In this document: one piece after another, positions 1 through 7,855 of the stretch
Position numbering within the stretch: the first letter of the stretch is position 1
Layout: every line of letters starts with the position of its first letter
Position numbers and translations under genes: made by a program
NCBI RefSeq assembly: GCF_001983935.1
Contig: NZ_CP017641.1
Coordinates: 2,356,001 to 2,420,000 of the forward strand
Origin: Fuerstiella marisgermanici
GTDB lineage: Bacteria; Planctomycetota; Planctomycetia; Planctomycetales; Planctomycetaceae
DNA: 64,000 bases
Direction of reading: 5' to 3'
Notes under the pieces: model-generated
What the model was told of the DNA's origin: nothing
Seen by the model: only the letters and a program-made list of their open reading frames with translations
Databases searched by the model: none

Positions 1-198
1 ACACGCAAGAAATTCATTGGATGGGTGCGTGGAGACGAAGTCAAAGACCAAGAGCCGTTGCTTGATGAAATTACCCAGCTCAGCAAACGCAACGCGACGT
101 TAACGACGAAGGTCGCGCAACTCGAAAAGAAGTTGCAAGCGATTAAGTACAGTGACAAGGGTGGATGGACGGATGAAGATTTCAAAGAGATTTTCTCA

Positions 199-208
199 CT
201 CCTTCTTC
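199..208. repeat. Left copy of 10-bp target-site duplication of the ISAs1 element
   Basis: CTCCTTCTTC directly precedes the left inverted repeat and recurs at 1500-1509 directly after the right one. Ten bp fits the 8-10 bp duplications known for ISAs1-family elements. Confidence 0.9.
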
Positions 209-1499
209 CAGGGCCAGCGCGCACTTTGGGCAATTTAGGCTGGCGCGACAAGTGAGTATTGGTTAGTCTTTTCGTGTCGTAACATCGGACTTCACGAGGA
301 GAGGACAAGAGATGTCGACAGTTGAACTGGCGGTCACCCAGGAGCTGACAGGAAACATTGTTCATTACTTTGATCAATTGAAAGACCCGCGTTCCAACAT
401 CAATCGTCTGCATCTGCTTGGTGATGTGATTGTGATCGCCATTTGCGGAGTGCTGGCCAACGCCGACGGCCCCAGTGCGATTGCGGAATGGGCGCGACTG
501 AATGCCGATGGCCTGCAGAAACACCTGGCACTTCCGCATGGCATTCCGAAAAAAGATACGTACCGGCGCGTCCTTTCTCTCCTGAAGCCGAACGACTTTC
601 AAGCGTGCTTCGTGCAATGGATTGAATCGCTGGAAGGACTTTCCGACGAACAGAAAGAAGGCTACAGAAAACAGATTGCGATTGATGGCAAAGCACTCCG
701 TCGATCACATGACAAAAAGAATGGGCTGGGTGCGTTGTTCATCGTGAGTGCGTGGGCTTCTGATCAGGGGATTTCTCTGGGACAGGTGGCGACGGAAGAG
801 AAGTCGAACGAGATCACCGCGATCCCGAAATTACTGAACGAAATCAATATCGATGAGGCGATCATTACGATTGACGCAGCGGGTTGTCAAAAAAACATTG
901 CGCAGCAGATCGTGTCTGGCAATGCAGACTATGTGTTAGCCCTGAAAGGCAACCAACCGAAACTCTATGAGGTCGTGCAGAAGTTTTTTCTCGATCACCT
1001 GGAGGATGACTTCGCTCGCTGTCCCGTCAGTCGCTATGAAGAAACAGAGAAGGGACACGGTCGGCAGGAACAGAGAATCTACTATCAGGCGACCGTGCCT
1101 GTCGATTTTGACGTGGGCCACAAATGGGCCGGACTCAAGACCATCGGAACGGCGATCCGAATGTACGAGCAGGACGGCATTCATCATTCTGACGTTCGCT
1201 ACTACATCAGCAGTCTGCGTCGCAAAGGCGAGCTGTTCGCAACAACGGTTCGTGGTCACTGGGCCATAGAAAACACGCTGCACTGGAGTCTCGACATGAC
1301 CTACCGCGAGGATGAGAGTCGAGTCCGAAACCGAATCTTCGCGAACAATTTGTCATGGCTCAGACGACTCACACTCAGCCTCATCAAGAAACATCCTGGC
1401 AAACAAAGCAACGTCATGAAAAGAAGAATGGCCGGATGGAACATTGACTATTTGATGCAAATCCTTACCGGCAAAACAACTTAGTATGCGCTGGCCCTG
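209..1499 (+). mobile_element. Complete ISAs1-family insertion sequence (1291 bp)
   Basis: The element begins CAGGGCCAGCGC and ends with its reverse complement GCGCTGGCCCTG. After these 12 perfect bases the arms mismatch twice and then match at ACT. It carries one transposase gene and is flanked by a perfect 10-bp direct repeat. Both termini and the open reading frame are intact, so the copy may still be functional. It splits a DUF4062 gene. The left end also contributes a short in-frame tail and a stop codon to the interrupted gene. Confidence 0.92.
312..1484 (+). CDS. ISAs1-family DDE transposase
   Basis: This 390-residue protein matches the ISAs1 (H-repeat-associated) transposase layout in order and length. 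The N-terminal region has FDQLKDPRS and the LGDVIVIAICGVLANAD stretch typical of the family. The catalytic core shows IAIDGKALRRS (Asp near 125), IITIDAAGCQ (Asp near 188) and a C-terminal GHWAIENTLHWSLDMTYRED segment holding the Glu. It acts as the cut-and-paste recombinase for the element at 209-1499. The start ATG follows GAGGAGAGGACAAG, a good ribosome-binding site. Nothing suggests truncation. Confidence 0.95.
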   Translation: MSTVELAVTQELTGNIVHYFDQLKDPRSNINRLHLLGDVIVIAICGVLANADGPSAIAEWARLNADGLQKHLALPHGIPKKDTYRRVLSLLKPNDFQACFVQWIESLEGLSDEQKEGYRKQIAIDGKALRRSHDKKNGLGALFIVSAWASDQGISLGQVATEEKSNEITAIPKLLNEINIDEAIITIDAAGCQKNIAQQIVSGNADYVLALKGNQPKLYEVVQKFFLDHLEDDFARCPVSRYEETEKGHGRQEQRIYYQATVPVDFDVGHKWAGLKTIGTAIRMYEQDGIHHSDVRYYISSLRRKGELFATTVRGHWAIENTLHWSLDMTYREDESRVRNRIFANNLSWLRRLTLSLIKKHPGKQSNVMKRRMAGWNIDYLMQILTGKTT

Positions 1500-1509
1500 C
1501 TCCTTCTTC
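1500..1509. repeat. Right copy of 10-bp target-site duplication of the ISAs1 element
   Basis: CTCCTTCTTC follows the right terminus of the element and is identical to bases 199-208. Confidence 0.9.
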
Positions 1510-1838
1510 CTGTAAAGATATCCACGAAACTCTTTAGTGAAGCACCGAAGGAGATTGGTCTGGTCGACATTGTGCTTTCGGCACGTGACAGTCTTGTTAC
1601 TGGCATCGACAATCAATACGGAATGAAACCTATCGATCAATTCTTATATTTTAATGTTCTTCCCAAGATTGAAGTACATGGTTTGGCAACGTCTGAAAAA
1701 GTCGCTGGTGTAAAATTCCGAAGAAAGGCGTTGACGCCCAAAGGGCATGCATTCTTGGCATACATAGACCGTCTCCACGCGGAGAAGAAAGAAACAAAGA
1801 CTGACAACCGCGGCGAAGAGGCCTCCGACGTATAGGCC

Positions 1839-1994
1839 AACGGGGCTGTCAATTAGCGGCTGATTAACGAAGGCAAGGTGATACCCGTGCGAAATGTAGA
1901 CCAGTTTCTGCATTTGCATCGGCGCAATGGTCGAACTATCGGACTTGGCTTTGTCCAGAAAGTAGTTCGCGATTTCTTTGGCATCGTAGCTCAT
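1839..1994 (-). pseudogene. 5' remnant of a Panacea (DUF4065) antitoxin-like gene
   Basis: The first 52 codons read MSYDAKEIANYFLDKAK, then MQMQKLVYISHGYHLAF and PLIDSPV. This is the conserved N-terminal half of Panacea/DUF4065 proteins, which are antitoxins in many toxin-antitoxin pairs and include the SocA and GepA relatives. The family normally continues with an EAW.YGPV motif. Here similarity ends at about 1839, within a few bases of the stop codon of the convergent DUF4062 gene. The frame runs on to 1644 only as antisense of that gene, so a 116-residue product would be a chimera. No toxin partner is recognised on either side. I read this as a gene stump left by a deletion. Confidence 0.7.
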
Positions 1995-2217
1995 GGATCA
2001 ATGAAACCGTCAGCAGCTTTATTAAGTGGGTTTTGCACGAACGGCAGAATCGGCGGGAAAGATCAGTCAACCCTGCAGGTTCTTACATGTCGTCCCCGGT
2101 TCGCTGCGCTCTTTCAAGTGATGGCTTAAATTGCGTCCCTTCATCACAAATCAGGGAAAACAGCTGGATCTGGAAAACTGCTTGTGGCAGGTCGACGCTT
2201 AAAACCGCCGAAATCAC

Positions 2218-2517
2218 CTACCAATCCTCATCCTCACCCACGCAACCACTCATCTCATCAACCAGCTCCGCGAGAACCTCACCCTTCGTTCTTGGCCGAT
2301 TTCGTTCCCATCGCTCTCTGGCCTGCCTCTCAGCCTCATCATTCTCGCGGCGGATCTGAGCCGTCCATTCCTTGATCTGGCGCAGGCTCGGACAAAACCC
2401 CATCGGCGTTTCGCGCCACGTATGCTCCAGCGTGACAGACTCATCAAAAATCATCCCCTTGACCGTGATCGGGAATAGACACACGAACCCCGTTTCGGTT
2501 TCGGCTTCACTCAACAT
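2218..2517 (-). CDS. Hypothetical phage-element protein (99 aa)
   Basis: I do not recognise this protein. The start was set at the ATG at 2517, which overlaps the TGA of the upstream gene by 11 bp and implies translational coupling; a longer frame starting at 2565 would overlap it more. The C-terminal half is strongly charged and probably helical (around RRENDEAERQARERW). It is the last gene of the leftward series that also encodes capsid-like and tape-measure-like proteins, so a virion or assembly role is possible but unproven. Confidence 0.6.
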   Translation of the reverse strand: MLSEAETETGFVCLFPITVKGMIFDESVTLEHTWRETPMGFCPSLRQIKEWTAQIRRENDEAERQARERWERNRPRTKGEVLAELVDEMSGCVGEDEDW

Positions 2518-2800
2518 CGCCACCAGCTTCGCCCTCCCGTAGTTCCTGCAGACGCAATTCACCAAACTTCATGCCGATGAGCATTCGCAGTGCCCAGACC
2601 GCACGCAGTGTTAACTGGTGCCCGATCTCACCAGTGTTGGCGGCTGTCAAAGCTTCGTCGACTTCTTTCATCGCGGATTGAATGCCTTCGATTTTGCACA
2701 GCTCAGTGATGACGGAATCCAACTTGAATTCCGACTTTTCCAGATGCTGCGCGACCTTCAGGCATTCACGCTGGTGTTCGATTTTTTCGTACTCGGTCAT
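2507..2800 (-). CDS. Hypothetical phage-element protein (97 aa), helical
   Basis: The protein starts MTEYEKIEHQRECLKVA and is predominantly helical, with no recognised domain. Its ATG at 2800 overlaps the upstream stop as ATGA, and its own stop overlaps the next start, so three genes form a tight coupled cassette. A longer frame starting at 2854 is less likely because it would run well into the upstream gene. Position next to virion-like genes suggests a small structural or assembly role, by inference only. Confidence 0.6.
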   Translation of the reverse strand: MTEYEKIEHQRECLKVAQHLEKSEFKLDSVITELCKIEGIQSAMKEVDEALTAANTGEIGHQLTLRAVWALRMLIGMKFGELRLQELREGEAGGDVE

Positions 2801-4017
2801 GATGTCGGCATTGGAATGGTTGAGAAGTTGGCGATCGGATACTTGTTCAGCCACGTCGCACTGATGCCGCTGTAGAACACATCAACACCCGTGGTGACAG
2901 CATCCGGCCACGGTGTTGAAACATCGGCGACGCCACTGCTGACAGCTGTGATGGTGGTGCTATAACGATACTCCGAACCGGGAATCGGAATCTCTATCGA
3001 CCGGCCAACCCAATCGTCCGTCAGCGTCAGTGTGTTGCTCTGCAGCCGTGTGAATGGTGGGAACGTGTGAGCGATGACATTCACGGTCCCTGCACTGACG
3101 GATGACGGAACGGCCACGGGAAGCTTGCGTCCGAACCCATCAAGGAAAGATCGCTCGCGAATTGGCTCACCTTCATCATCAAGACAAATTCGCTTCACAA
3201 CCCTCTCATAATTCTCCGCGACGATTTCCGCTGTTGTTGCGACGTTGCCATTGTCTTTCAGGTAGACCAGCTCGCTGAATCCCTGATTGATGATCGGGAT
3301 TGAATGTCCGATTGGTCGATGTACCAACCGCCACCGAATGGGAAAGAAGATTTGCGACGACTCTTCAATCGGTTCCAGTGTGAGCGGGTCGACGATCAAC
3401 CGAACGGTTCCGCGTGGGAGTACGACAGTTCCGCTGTTTGTCACGGTGCCCGATGGCGAGCGATGCAACAACGGAATCGAAATCTGGTCGCGGTTGATGG
3501 CACCATTGAGATTGACCCAAGCTGGAATCGAAGCGAAGTTGCCGCCGAATTTGTACGACGTGACTGGCATCGAAATGCTGAAGCCCGTGATGTAATCGCC
3601 TGCCGAGTTTGTCGCCGGACGTCCCAGTGAATCGCCTAAACTGGGAACATCTTCGAACTCGGTTATCCGCTCGATTGCACGAACGGAACGGTTGATCGGA
3701 TTGTCTTCGCGTTGTTTCAATTCGGGCTGCGTGGTGGCAACCTTGACCTTTTGAATCCAAGTTGTTGCCGTTGAATCCTGCGAGAACTTTTTCAGGACGG
3801 ACTCGGTGACATACAAGCCCGTTGCCACGTTGCCCGTGGTGTAAAGCTGTTGGCCGTGGTGGGCGTACTTTGCGTGAGCGACGATGTCATCGTGGGTGTC
3901 TGCATGGTCTGCAGTGAAGCAGATTTCGATGTCGTCGATCGCGCGTTCGTTCGTGCCGGTTCGACGCAATGCGAACCAGTAGTCATCCAAGTTGGACTGG
4001 ACTCTATAGACAGTCAT
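2797..4017 (-). CDS. Virion-like protein of unknown family (406 aa), paralogue of the gene at 6877-7700
   Basis: The N-terminal ~245 residues align by eye, almost without gaps, to the product of 6877-7700. Shared blocks include GQQ.Y, ATGLY or PTGLY, KVATTQPE, NFA.IP.W, ELVYL and GN.AT. The C-terminal ~160 residues have no counterpart because the paralogue is truncated. The composition (beta-rich, few charged helices, no signal peptide) and position between tape-measure-like and small genes suggest a tail, fibre or head-decoration protein. The ATG at 4017 overlaps the stop of the upstream tape-measure gene as ATGA, and its own TGA overlaps the next start the same way. The exact function is unknown. 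Confidence 0.65.
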   Translation of the reverse strand: MTVYRVQSNLDDYWFALRRTGTNERAIDDIEICFTADHADTHDDIVAHAKYAHHGQQLYTTGNVATGLYVTESVLKKFSQDSTATTWIQKVKVATTQPELKQREDNPINRSVRAIERITEFEDVPSLGDSLGRPATNSAGDYITGFSISMPVTSYKFGGNFASIPAWVNLNGAINRDQISIPLLHRSPSGTVTNSGTVVLPRGTVRLIVDPLTLEPIEESSQIFFPIRWRLVHRPIGHSIPIINQGFSELVYLKDNGNVATTAEIVAENYERVVKRICLDDEGEPIRERSFLDGFGRKLPVAVPSSVSAGTVNVIAHTFPPFTRLQSNTLTLTDDWVGRSIEIPIPGSEYRYSTTITAVSSGVADVSTPWPDAVTTGVDVFYSGISATWLNKYPIANFSTIPMPTS

Positions 4018-5588
4018 GCTATCGGTTTCCTTGTTTCTGAATCTCGATCGGCAACGCTGATGCTGCTGAATGTCTGGTCAATTCGATCGCCCACAGCTGG
4101 TGCGATACCACGAACGGCTTCTTCGATTTTGGTGAGCTTGCTCGCGCTGACTCTGTCCTGAACTTGCATGAGTCCGGCAGCTAAGCCCTGAGCGTCCGCG
4201 ATACCGATATTCGAAACGACACCACGCAGGTCGCGCAGAACGGCTGTGAGTCCGGTGACTGCGGTGCCGAGATCCACGCCAGCACCGGCGACTTCCGCAG
4301 CACCAGTGTTGATGTTGGCAATACCGGCGGCATCCGTGGTGGTCGTTGGCAGATTCGCGGCGGCGGTGCCTGCTGAGTTCAGCGCGGCGGCGATTGATGC
4401 GATGCCTTCCGCACTGAATGCTGAGACACCTGAGAAGTCGAGTGACTCTCTTGCTACTTTCGCGGCGGCTGGAATTGTGCCGATTGCGTTGGTGATCGGT
4501 GACGTGTCCAGTTCGGGCAACTCGAACTTCGGTAACTCGATTTCCGGCAACTTCAGGTTGTCGAATTGCTTGCCTAAGTCCTTCGCAAAATTGCTGCTGT
4601 CGGCGCTGACCTTGCTCAGCTTATTGGCATTCGCAACCGCTTCTTCGTACGCCTTCGCAGCGGCCCTCGCTGGTGCTTGTGCGGCTTTGATTTGTGCGGC
4701 AAGATTTTCACCGATGGCATCGCGAGTGCTGGCCAGTTGATCTTTGAGGCGTTTGATTTCGGCGGCGTTGTCGGCGGTGTTTATCAACGGCAGTTCGAAA
4801 CGTTCAGGCAGGATGTTATTGAACTGGTTGATGATGCCGTTGAGCAGACCTTGCACAGCGGCCACCATCTTTTCAAACGCCACGCGAACGTTGACGACGG
4901 CGGTTTCGAAAACCAAAACCATGCCGGAAACGAATGAATGCCAATACTCTTTCAGGCTCGCAACACTCTTGGTCCAGGTTAGCAGCAACCCACTGACGAC
5001 CACGTCCCACGCGGCTTGGATGTTGCCTGAACCGATGGCAGCGGCGATGGCACCGAATGTTGTTTTTGCGAAGGCGAACAGCTGGCTGAACTTGCCGGTG
5101 ATGAACGACACCATGCCGTTGAACGTGCTGGCAACACCCGACGTTAACGACGAAAGCACGCCACCGATGGACGATGCAACTGCGGAACCTAAACTTGTGA
5201 GCGACCCGAATAACTTTCGCGCGACGATCACAACGGCAGCGATCGCGGCACCAATGGCGACGACCTTCAACGCGACCACGGCAAACGGTGCGGAGAACAA
5301 ACCGGCGACGCCCGTGAGTGCAGTGGCAATACCACCGACCACGGTTCCGACGGCAATCTGTGCTTGAACAGCGATGGCTGCGAACACCGGCAGCAACGTG
5401 CTTGTAATGAACGTCGCGACAGCACCGACTGCCGTTCCCAAAATGATCTGAATGTTCGCACCTAATAACGCGATTGCAGGTAAGATGGTCGACGTTAAAG
5501 CCGTGGCGATTGGAGCGGCAACACTTCCGATTGCGATCTGAAGGTTGATGGCCGCGATGGCACCTAGCTTGGCAAAGATCGGGTCCAT
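4014..5588 (-). pseudogene. Tail tape-measure-like protein, N-terminally truncated by an ISL3 element
   Basis: The frame encodes a long Ala/Gly/Val-rich protein. It has repeated hydrophobic helical segments (roughly residues 5-130 of the remaining part), a coiled coil around IKRLKDQLASTRDAIG, and long low-complexity helices. This is the usual look of phage tail tape-measure proteins, whose length sets tail length. Element-derived sequence ends at 5581. Upstream the open frame is antisense to the transposase. An ATG at 5588-5586 lies inside the IS terminal repeat, so a 524-residue product could be made from an IS-supplied start. Its stop overlaps the next gene as ATGA. Family assignment rests on composition and context only. 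Confidence 0.6.
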
Positions 5589-6876
5589 CCGGGTTCTTTG
5601 TGGGTGAGGCGTTAATTCGTTAGTTTTCGTGGGATGCAGGGAACAGACTTTTACGAACAGATTTTGGGACTGACGGGGCCGTGGTTTGTGGCGGACGTTC
5701 AGCTGGATATGGAAGCTCAACAGGTCGACGTTTTCGTCGAACATGGCGAGGGCGAAACTTTTTGCTGTCCGGATTGCGACAGGCAGCTGCCGTGCTATGA
5801 CCACACGAAGTCTCGCAAATGGCGGCATCTGGACACGATGCAATTTGCGACCATCCTTCATGCCCGCACGCCTCGCGTGAAGTGCCCGGATCATGGCGTC
5901 AAACAGATCAGGCTTCCCTGGGCGGAAAAGAACAGCCGCTTCTCATTGTTCTTTGAACGCTTCGCCATCGACGTTCTTCTGGCCACACAAACCGTGAAAG
6001 GGGCGTGCAGCATTCTGGGGATCTCATGGGATGAATCGTGGCACATTCTGCAGAAGGCGGTGGCTCGCGGGAAGGATCGCAAACAATCGAAGAACCTCCC
6101 TCGAATCGGCATCGACGAGAAAGCCTTTCGAAAACGACACAACTACGTCACGCTGATCTATGACTTGGACAAGAGCACTGTCGAAGCGATTTCCGATGGT
6201 CATGACACGGCAGCCGCTGATGCCTGTTTCGATCAGCTTTCCGACAGTGAAAAGCAGTCTGTGGAGGCGGTTGCGATGGACATGAGTGCCGCATACGTCA
6301 AGAGCACCAAAGGCAACATTGCATTGGCCGAACAGAAGATTGTGCACGACCGCTTTCACATCATGAAGCTGGCAACCGAAGCCGTCGACAAGGTCCGTCG
6401 GTCGGAGCAGAAGAAGCTTCGCGCCGAAGGCGATGATCGATTGACGGGAACTCGGTATCTGTGGCTTTCAGGCCAGGAGAATCTCAGCGAAAAACAGCAG
6501 GAACGCTTTGATGCCGCATGGAAGGCAGAGTTACTCACGGGCAAAGCGTGGGCCTACAAGGAGATGCTGCGAGACCTCTGGGTTCATGACACTCCGGCAG
6601 AGGCCACGACGTTCTTCAATGACTGGTACAAGCGAGTCATCCACACAAAGCTGGAGCCAATGAAGAAAGTCGCTCGCACGATCAAAGAACGCTTAGCCAA
6701 TGTGGTGAGCTACTGCACTCACGGAATCACAAACGCCGTCGCCGAAGGAATGAACAGCAAAATCATGGCCATCAAACGAAGAGTCGGCGGATACCGAAAC
6801 CGCGACAACTTCAAAACCGCCATCCTCTTCTACTGCGGAGGACTCGACCTCTACCCACAATAATCCCGGATGGACC
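5582..6876 (+). mobile_element. ISL3-family insertion sequence (about 1295 bp) without target duplication
   Basis: The ends are inverted repeats. The left begins GGTCCATCCGGG, then TTCT, then TTGTGGGT. The right, read inward, begins GGTCCATCCGGG, then ATTA, then TTGTGGGT. One transposase gene fills the interior. ISL3 elements usually make 8-bp target duplications, but the flanks here are AAAGATCG and ACTTTTTT and do not match. The two flanking phage genes are both truncated and cannot be rejoined into one frame, which points to an IS-associated deletion. Confidence 0.85.
5634..6863 (+). CDS. ISL3-family transposase
   Basis: The 409-residue protein has the full ISL3 layout. An N-terminal zinc-binding region contains FCCPDCDRQLPCYDH and a later RVKCPDHG. 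An HTH-like stretch follows (VKGACSILGISWDESWHIL). The DDE core shows RIGIDEKAFRKRH (first Asp), VAMDMSAAYVK (second Asp) and a C-terminal NAVAEGMNSKIMAIKRR segment with the Glu. Length is normal for the family and no frameshift is seen. It mobilises the element at 5582-6876. The start ATG at 5634 follows a weak ribosome-binding site. Confidence 0.95.
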   Translation: MQGTDFYEQILGLTGPWFVADVQLDMEAQQVDVFVEHGEGETFCCPDCDRQLPCYDHTKSRKWRHLDTMQFATILHARTPRVKCPDHGVKQIRLPWAEKNSRFSLFFERFAIDVLLATQTVKGACSILGISWDESWHILQKAVARGKDRKQSKNLPRIGIDEKAFRKRHNYVTLIYDLDKSTVEAISDGHDTAAADACFDQLSDSEKQSVEAVAMDMSAAYVKSTKGNIALAEQKIVHDRFHIMKLATEAVDKVRRSEQKKLRAEGDDRLTGTRYLWLSGQENLSEKQQERFDAAWKAELLTGKAWAYKEMLRDLWVHDTPAEATTFFNDWYKRVIHTKLEPMKKVARTIKERLANVVSYCTHGITNAVAEGMNSKIMAIKRRVGGYRNRDNFKTAILFYCGGLDLYPQ

Positions 6877-7700
6877 ACTTTTTTCGCGTACGTCCCCGCG
6901 ACAACCTGCGAATTGGTTGCGATATTGCCGTCTGCATCCAGATAAACGAGCTCTTGATATCCGTCGTTCAGGATCGGCTCACTCCAACCAACGGGCGAGA
7001 TCTGCCATTCCCAGTTGATCGGTAAAAACTGGACGTTGTTTTCGACGGTCGGCTTGAGTGGCAACTGCGTGATTCGGAGCTTGCCGCGACCGGCTGGGAT
7101 GGTGATATTCTGAATGGTGGTCAGCGTGCCGTCATGCGCGCGGTAGCGAATTGGCAGATCCTTGTGGCTGTTGTTCACCGTGCCGTCCAAGTTCAGCGCC
7201 CAACTTGGAATGGTCGCGAAGTTCGCCCCATATCTATAAACGGGCGCGGGCAACTCAACCTCAAAACCACTGATGCGATCACCCGCGCGGTTCACAACGG
7301 GGTTGTTGTTCCAATCGATGAGCGACGTGATCTTGCGGAAGCCACTGACGCGCTCAATGAACTCAACACCACGAGCCAACGGGTTCGGATCGCGGCCGAT
7401 TTTTTCCGGCTGCGTGGTAGCGACTTTGAACTTGTGCTCCCATGTTGCGACCGTACCATCGGCGGCGATCTTTTTCAGGCTGCTTCGGCCCGCGTACAAG
7501 CCGGTTGGGTTGGAGTCGACATAGAACTGCTGACCGTAGCGCACGTAATCAACGTGCGCCATGATGTCGGCGTGCTTGTCGTCCAGATCTGAAGTGTAGT
7601 AGACGCACATTTCTGGGATTGATGCTTCTGAAATTCCGGATTGAATGAACTCATAATGAGCCTCTGCGATGTGGCTGAAATCTGTGCGGTAAATTGTCAT
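6877..7700 (-). pseudogene. Virion-like protein, paralogue of 2797-4017, C-terminally truncated by the ISL3 element
   Basis: The frame starts MTIYRTDFSHIAEAHYEF and matches the first ~245 residues of the 406-residue paralogue, including KVATTQPE, ANFATIPSW and ELVYLDADGNIAT. Just after TYAKKV the reading enters the IS terminal repeat and terminates inside it at 6693. About 160 C-terminal residues are therefore missing compared with the intact copy. It follows the capsid-like gene after a predicted terminator. Two diverged copies in one small element suggest an old duplication of a structural gene. Confidence 0.65.
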
Positions 7701-7720
7701 TGGCTGAAGCTGTTGAAGGG

Positions 7721-7773
7721 AAAAAAGAAAAAACCGGCGGGGCCTGAGGACATGGAAACTCAGACCACACCGG
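7721..7773 (-). terminator. Rho-independent terminator after the capsid-like gene
   Basis: Read on the minus strand, CCGGTGTGGTCTGAG pairs with CTCAGGCCCCGCCGG across a 10-nt loop, giving 15 positions with two G-U pairs and one mismatch. TTTTTTC follows. It lies between the capsid-like gene and the truncated paralogue and would separate abundant capsid transcript from downstream genes. Confidence 0.75.
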
Positions 7774-7855
7774 CGAAGGCAAACGCGGGTGAAATCAAGA
7801 AACCCAGCGTTGCCGAAATCACGATTGCGTCTAACCTCAATCGTGACTCGACTCG

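Larger units (their letters stand above)
1..1835 (+). pseudogene. DUF4062-domain protein gene, interrupted by an ISAs1 element and cut by the window edge
   Basis: The frame is open from base 1 and reads IGWVRGDEV followed by a leucine-zipper-like coiled coil. This is the typical junction after the DUF4062 domain in that family; the domain itself lies left of the window. At base 208 the frame enters an insertion sequence and stops at 253-255. If bases 209-1499 and one 10-bp direct repeat are removed, the frame continues without a break from 1510 to the TAG at 1833-1835. The rejoined tail includes VHGL and an LTPKGHAFLAYI stretch, as expected for the C-terminus of DUF4062 proteins. DUF4062 proteins often occur in defence or signalling contexts; the function here is unknown. 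The clean reconstruction says the gene was intact before a recent insertion. Confidence 0.8.

Noticed and set aside
1644-1994. Full 116-residue minus-strand frame as an intact protein
   Set aside because: Only the first 52 codons resemble Panacea; the rest is exact antisense of the DUF4062 gene tail.
2091-2110. Possible tRNA-Arg attachment duplicate at the left end of the element
   Set aside because: Only the heptamer GTCCCCG is shared with the tRNA 5' end; that is too short to support an attachment site.
4246-5367. Plus-strand frames of 164 and 207 codons
   Set aside because: They are antisense to the tape-measure-like gene and mirror its Ala/Thr-rich composition.
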